Shown here: one piece after another, positions 4,461-7,655 of the stretch
How positions within the stretch are numbered: position 1 is the first letter of the stretch
Layout: every line of letters begins with the position of its first letter
Source of the DNA: Alphaproteobacteria bacterium
GTDB taxonomy: Bacteria; Pseudomonadota; Alphaproteobacteria; Kiloniellales; JAKSDN01
Length of the DNA stretch: 7,655 bases
Reading direction: 5' to 3'
Assembly: GCA_030598385.1 (NCBI GenBank)
Contig: JAUVQB010000056.1
Location: 1-7,655, forward strand
Program-made: the position numbers and the translations under genes
The notes under the pieces: generated by a model
Told to the model about the DNA's origin: nothing
The model's database searches: none
What the model saw: the letters and a program-made list of their open reading frames with translations, nothing else

Positions 4461-7031
4461 TCAATCGTTTCTGAGATGTGGCGCCGCCTTCTGCGCGAGC
4501 GCGCGCCAGGTGCCCCAAAAGCCCAATAAGAGCGCCACCAAGACCCCGAGAGAGGCCGTCGCGGCGGCCGTGCCCGGCAGGAACGTGAAGCTGAGCTCCA
4601 TGAGGTCGGTCATGACGTAATAGGCGGCGAGGCTGCCGATGGCCCCGGCGATGACCGCCGTGACCAGGCCGAGCAGGCCGTATTCCAGTATGAAGGTCCG
4701 GGCGAGCATGCGCCGGGTGGCGCCCAGGACCTTGAGCACGACGGCGTCGTAGACCCGCCGTTCGTGCCCGGCCGCCACGGCGCCGGCCAGCACCATCACC
4801 CCGGCGGCCAATCCGACGATCGCCGTCAGGCGCAGGGCGGTCGCCATGTGGCCGATCAACTGCGCCACGGTCTCCAGCGCATCGCGCACCCGGATCGCCG
4901 TGATATTGGCGAAACGTCGGGTCACCGCCTGCTCGATTGCGGCCTCCGCCGCAGGGTCCGCCTTGACCGTGGCGATCTGGGTCTGCGGCGCGGCTTCCAG
5001 GAAACCGGGCGAGAACACCAGGACGAAATTGATTCCCAAGGTCTCCCAGTCGATCACGCGCAAGTTGGCGATCTCGACCTCGGCGTCGCGGCCCAACACG
5101 TTGATGGTGAGCCGGTCGCCGGGGCCGATCTCGAGGGCCGCGCCCACGTCCGCGTCGAGGGAGACCAGCGGTGGCCCGTCGTAGTCCTCGGGCCACCACT
5201 CGCCGGCGACGAGCTCCGCGTTCGGCAGCGGCTGCCGGGTCCAGGTGAGGCCCCGGTCGCCGCGGAAGATCCAGGCCACGTGGGACGGGATCTCGAGCCG
5301 GTCGGGCGGCGTTCCGTTCACCGCCGTGATGCGCCCGCGCAGTATGGGCACCCGGCGCAATTCCTCGAGCCCCGAAATTGCCCGCACGGTGCGCTCGAAG
5401 TCCTCTGCCTGAGCCGGCTGGATGTCGAGGAAATAGAGCGCCGGGGCGTCGGCCGGCAGGCTTTCGCGCATCTGGCGGTTCAGGTTCCCCTCGACCAGGG
5501 CGATGGCCACCAGAACCGTCAGGCCGAGACCGAGCGAGAGGACCACCGACGGCGTTGGCGCCCCCGGCCGGTGCAGGTTGGCGAGCGCCAGGCGCAGGCC
5601 AGCCCGCTTCGGCCGGGGCAGCCGCCGCGCCACGGCCACGACCAGGGCGCCGGCGGCGCGGAACACGGCGAAGCTGCCGGCCACGCCGCACACGAACAGG
5701 AAAGCGATCCAGCGGTCGCTGGCGGTCCAGATGGCGATCGCGGCAAGCAGGCTCACCCCGATCACGACCGCGAGCCAGGCTCTCGGGCCTGCGCGGGCGG
5801 ATTCCGGCGCGAGCAGGGCGCGGAACAGGCTGGCGGGCGAGACCCGTCCGGCCCGGGCCAAGGGCAGCCAGGCGAACGTCGCGGCCACCAACAGGCCGAA
5901 CAGGCCGGCCAGCACCAAAGGCTGGGGGTAGAAGCCTGCCGCCGCCTGCCAGCCGAAACGGTCGCCCAACGCCCAGATCACCGTCGCCGCGGCGCCGGCG
6001 CCGAGCATGAGCCCGATGCCGATGCCGATGAGCGCGATCGCGGCGATCTGGATGAGATAGACCTGGAAGACCTGGCGCGCCGTGGCGCCGAGGCACTTGA
6101 GGGTGGCGATGGTCGCCAGCTTGCCGTCGAGATAGCTCTTGACCGCGTTCATCACCCCGAGGCCACCGACCAGCAAGGTGGTGAGGCCGACCAAGCTTAG
6201 ATAAAGCGTGAGCCGGTCGACGAAGCGCCTGACGCCCGGCGCCGCCGCCCGGGTGTCGCGCACCCGCCAGCCGGCGTCGGGAAAGGCGGCCGCCAGGTCG
6301 CGGCGCAGCGCCTGGATATCGCTGCCCGGCAGCGTACGCAGGCGGTAATGGTAGGACACCAGGCTGCCCGGCTGTACCAGGTTGGTCTGAGCCAGGCTTG
6401 CCCGGGCGACCAGCACGCCCGGCCCGAAGGCGAAGCCATGGCTGATCTTGTCCGGTTCGTCGACTAGGATTGCGCGCACTTGATAGGTGAGGTCGCCAAT
6501 CTCCAAGTAACCGCCGGGGGCGAGGCCGAGGCGGTCCAATAGCGCGGCCTCGGCAACGGCGCCCCAGACACCGTCGCGTTCGGCCAGCGCGTCTTGGATG
6601 GCGAGCGCCGGATCGAGGCCGACGCTGCCGTATAGGGGATAGGCCTCGTCGACGGCACGCAGTTCGACCAACCGGCGGTCGCCGGAAAGTGCCGCCGCAC
6701 CGTCACCGGGCGGTACGGCGGCGTGTGTCATGGTGCGCATTTCGGTGATCTCGGATAGATCGCCGCGGGCCGCGAGCCATGCGTGCTGCTCGGGCTCGAT
6801 CGCAAGATGATGCAGGTGAACCTCCAGGTCGCCGCCGAGGATCTGCTGGCCATCTTGGCGCAGGCCGGCGAGCATGGCCTCCGAGACCCATCCGACCGCC
6901 GTGATCGCCGCCACGCCCAAGGCGATGCAGGCGAGGAAGATGCGGAAGCCGTAAACCCCGGCCCGCAATTCGCGCCGGGCGAAGCGGGCCGCGGTGCGCC
7001 ATCCCACTTGGTGATTGGATTGCGGGACCAA
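4461..7031 (-). CDS. ABC transporter permease, FtsX/MacB superfamily (YbbP-like)
   Basis: An 856-residue inner-membrane permease with the double-FtsX layout of YbbP-type proteins. After a first helix (about residues 29-50) comes a large periplasmic domain (about 51-270). Then follow helices near 275-297, 322-352 and 369-391, a central group near 417-436, 439-465 and 493-513, and a second periplasmic domain (about 515-730). The last helices are near 733-755, 779-803 and 820-842. Each FtsX repeat has the cytosolic coupling stretch that meets the ATPase: LATIATLKCLGATARQV (305-321) and RVYDAVVLKVLGATRRM (759-775). Its length is close to that of E. coli YbbP (about 800). The family works by mechanotransmission or lipid/lipoprotein handling at the inner membrane; the cargo here is unknown. 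The start is a TTG 15 nt after the ATPase stop; a GTG at 7007-7005 is an alternative. Neither has a clear ribosome-binding site, so translational coupling to the ATPase is likely. Confidence 0.9.
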   Translation of the reverse strand: MVPQSNHQVGWRTAARFARRELRAGVYGFRIFLACIALGVAAITAVGWVSEAMLAGLRQDGQQILGGDLEVHLHHLAIEPEQHAWLAARGDLSEITEMRTMTHAAVPPGDGAAALSGDRRLVELRAVDEAYPLYGSVGLDPALAIQDALAERDGVWGAVAEAALLDRLGLAPGGYLEIGDLTYQVRAILVDEPDKISHGFAFGPGVLVARASLAQTNLVQPGSLVSYHYRLRTLPGSDIQALRRDLAAAFPDAGWRVRDTRAAAPGVRRFVDRLTLYLSLVGLTTLLVGGLGVMNAVKSYLDGKLATIATLKCLGATARQVFQVYLIQIAAIALIGIGIGLMLGAGAAATVIWALGDRFGWQAAAGFYPQPLVLAGLFGLLVAATFAWLPLARAGRVSPASLFRALLAPESARAGPRAWLAVVIGVSLLAAIAIWTASDRWIAFLFVCGVAGSFAVFRAAGALVVAVARRLPRPKRAGLRLALANLHRPGAPTPSVVLSLGLGLTVLVAIALVEGNLNRQMRESLPADAPALYFLDIQPAQAEDFERTVRAISGLEELRRVPILRGRITAVNGTPPDRLEIPSHVAWIFRGDRGLTWTRQPLPNAELVAGEWWPEDYDGPPLVSLDADVGAALEIGPGDRLTINVLGRDAEVEIANLRVIDWETLGINFVLVFSPGFLEAAPQTQIATVKADPAAEAAIEQAVTRRFANITAIRVRDALETVAQLIGHMATALRLTAIVGLAAGVMVLAGAVAAGHERRVYDAVVLKVLGATRRMLARTFILEYGLLGLVTAVIAGAIGSLAAYYVMTDLMELSFTFLPGTAAATASLGVLVALLLGFWGTWRALAQKAAPHLRND

Positions 7032-7046
7032 GGACCGGGCCCGCCG

Positions 7047-7655
7047 TCAGCCGTCGCCCTGGATGTAGCCGTCGACCAGCTCGATCCGCCGCCCGCAGCG
7101 CTCCGACAGCTCCGGGTTGTGGGTGATCAGGAGCAGCGTGGCGCCGTGGCGGTCGCGCAGGTCGAACAGCAAGTCCATGACGTGATCGCCGGTCTTGCCG
7201 TCCAAATTGCCGGTCGGTTCGTCGGCCAGCAGCAGGTCGGGTTCCGGCGCGAAGGCGCGCGCCAGCGCGACGCGCTGCTGCTCGCCGCCCGACAGCTGAC
7301 CCGGATAGTGGGCGAGGCGATGGTCGAGGCCGACCAGGCCCAGGCAGTCGGCCGCCCGCTCGAAGGCGTCGCCGCGCCCGGCAAGCTCCAGCGGCACGGC
7401 CACGTTTTCCTGGGCGGTCATGGTTGGGACCAGGTGAAAGGCTTGAAACACGATGCCCACCGCGCGCCGGCGGAACAGGGCGAGCGCGTCCTCGTCGAGC
7501 GGCCCGAGGTCGATCCCGGCCACCTCGACCCGTCCGGCGCTCGGGCGTTCCAGGCCGGCGATCACCATCATCATCGAGGTCTTGCCCGACCCGGACGGGC
7601 CTACGACGCTGACCGTCTCGCCGCGCGCGATCGAGAGCGACAGGCGCCGCAGGAT
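7047..7655 (-). CDS. ABC transporter ATP-binding protein, LolD/YbbA/MacB type (partial, N-terminus outside window)
   Basis: The frame is open to the window edge and encodes 202 visible residues. The LolD/YbbA family is about 225-230 residues, so roughly the first 25 are missing. All ATPase motifs are visible, in order: Walker [10 protein letters not shown] (residues 19-27), Q-loop in [17 protein letters not shown], signature [14 protein letters not shown], Walker [13 protein letters not shown], and H-loop in LLITHNPEL. The TGNLD extension after Walker B and the [12 protein letters not shown] stretch are typical of the MacB/LolD/FtsE-like group. This ATPase would energise the FtsX-type permease encoded 15 nt downstream; both are in the same reading frame. 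The run of ATG codons at 7574-7566 is internal, because Walker A lies upstream of it. In E. coli the ybbA gene is divergent from tesA; whether that holds here lies outside the window. Confidence 0.93.
   Translation of the reverse strand: MLRRLSLSIARGETVSVVGPSGSGKTSMMMVIAGLERPSAGRVEVAGIDLGPLDEDALALFRRRAVGIVFQAFHLVPTMTAQENVAVPLELAGRGDAFERAADCLGLVGLDHRLAHYPGQLSGGEQQRVALARAFAPEPDLLLADEPTGNLDGKTGDHVMDLLFDLRDRHGATLLLITHNPELSERCGRRIELVDGYIQGDG

Noticed and set aside
4426..6096. Minus-strand open frame of 556 codons overlapping the permease in another frame
   Set aside because: The product is dominated by Arg, Gly, Pro and Ala with no recognisable motif. The permease frame shows all FtsX features without interruption, so there is no frameshift.
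4764..6200. Long plus-strand open frame of 478 codons opposite the ABC permease
   Set aside because: It is fully antisense to a well-recognised permease. Its product is a polar, Arg/Gly/His/Gln-rich sequence with no domain, as expected from a GC-rich complementary frame.

Overview
The window is high-GC bacterial DNA with dense, oppositely oriented gene blocks. The protein types suggest an alphaproteobacterium, plausibly of the Rhodospirillales type. They include a DUF47 plus PiT phosphate pair, an alphaproteobacterial-style BI-1 protein, a Tat-type intradiol dioxygenase and a YbbA/YbbP-like ABC pair. The lineage is an inference from gene style; there is no rRNA or other marker here.

Layout, left to right. 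Positions 1-434 (+) hold the C-terminal third of a Rieske-type ring-hydroxylating oxygenase alpha subunit, cut by the window edge. After a 127-bp gap rich in inverted repeats comes a two-gene phosphate unit (562-2739, +): a DUF47/PhoU-like regulator followed 12 nt later by a PiT-family phosphate permease with a long soluble C-terminal tail. A 122-bp gap with an inverted repeat and a good sigma70-like promoter precedes a small Tat-signal intradiol ring-cleavage dioxygenase (2862-3527, +). A perfect 12-bp hairpin at 3558-3585 closes this gene and also the convergent gene on the other strand.

The rest is on the minus strand. Read in the direction of transcription, it starts with an ABC ATPase (N-terminus outside the window, 7655-7047), followed 15 nt later by an 856-residue FtsX/MacB-type permease (7031-4461). 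A 121-bp gap holding a 29-bp palindrome that overlaps a candidate -35 box then leads to a seven-helix BI-1 (Bax inhibitor-1/YccA) protein (4339-3611).

Functionally the window joins several separate modules: aromatic or quaternary-amine oxidation (Rieske protein), low-affinity phosphate uptake, exported aromatic ring cleavage, a BI-1 membrane protein, and an ABC system of the lipoprotein/envelope-export type. I see no tRNA, rRNA, CRISPR, insertion sequence or phage gene. I found no clear new multi-gene system. The most unusual points are the BI-1 protein, which seems to lack both aspartates usually conserved in its last two helices, and the palindrome placed over its probable promoter.
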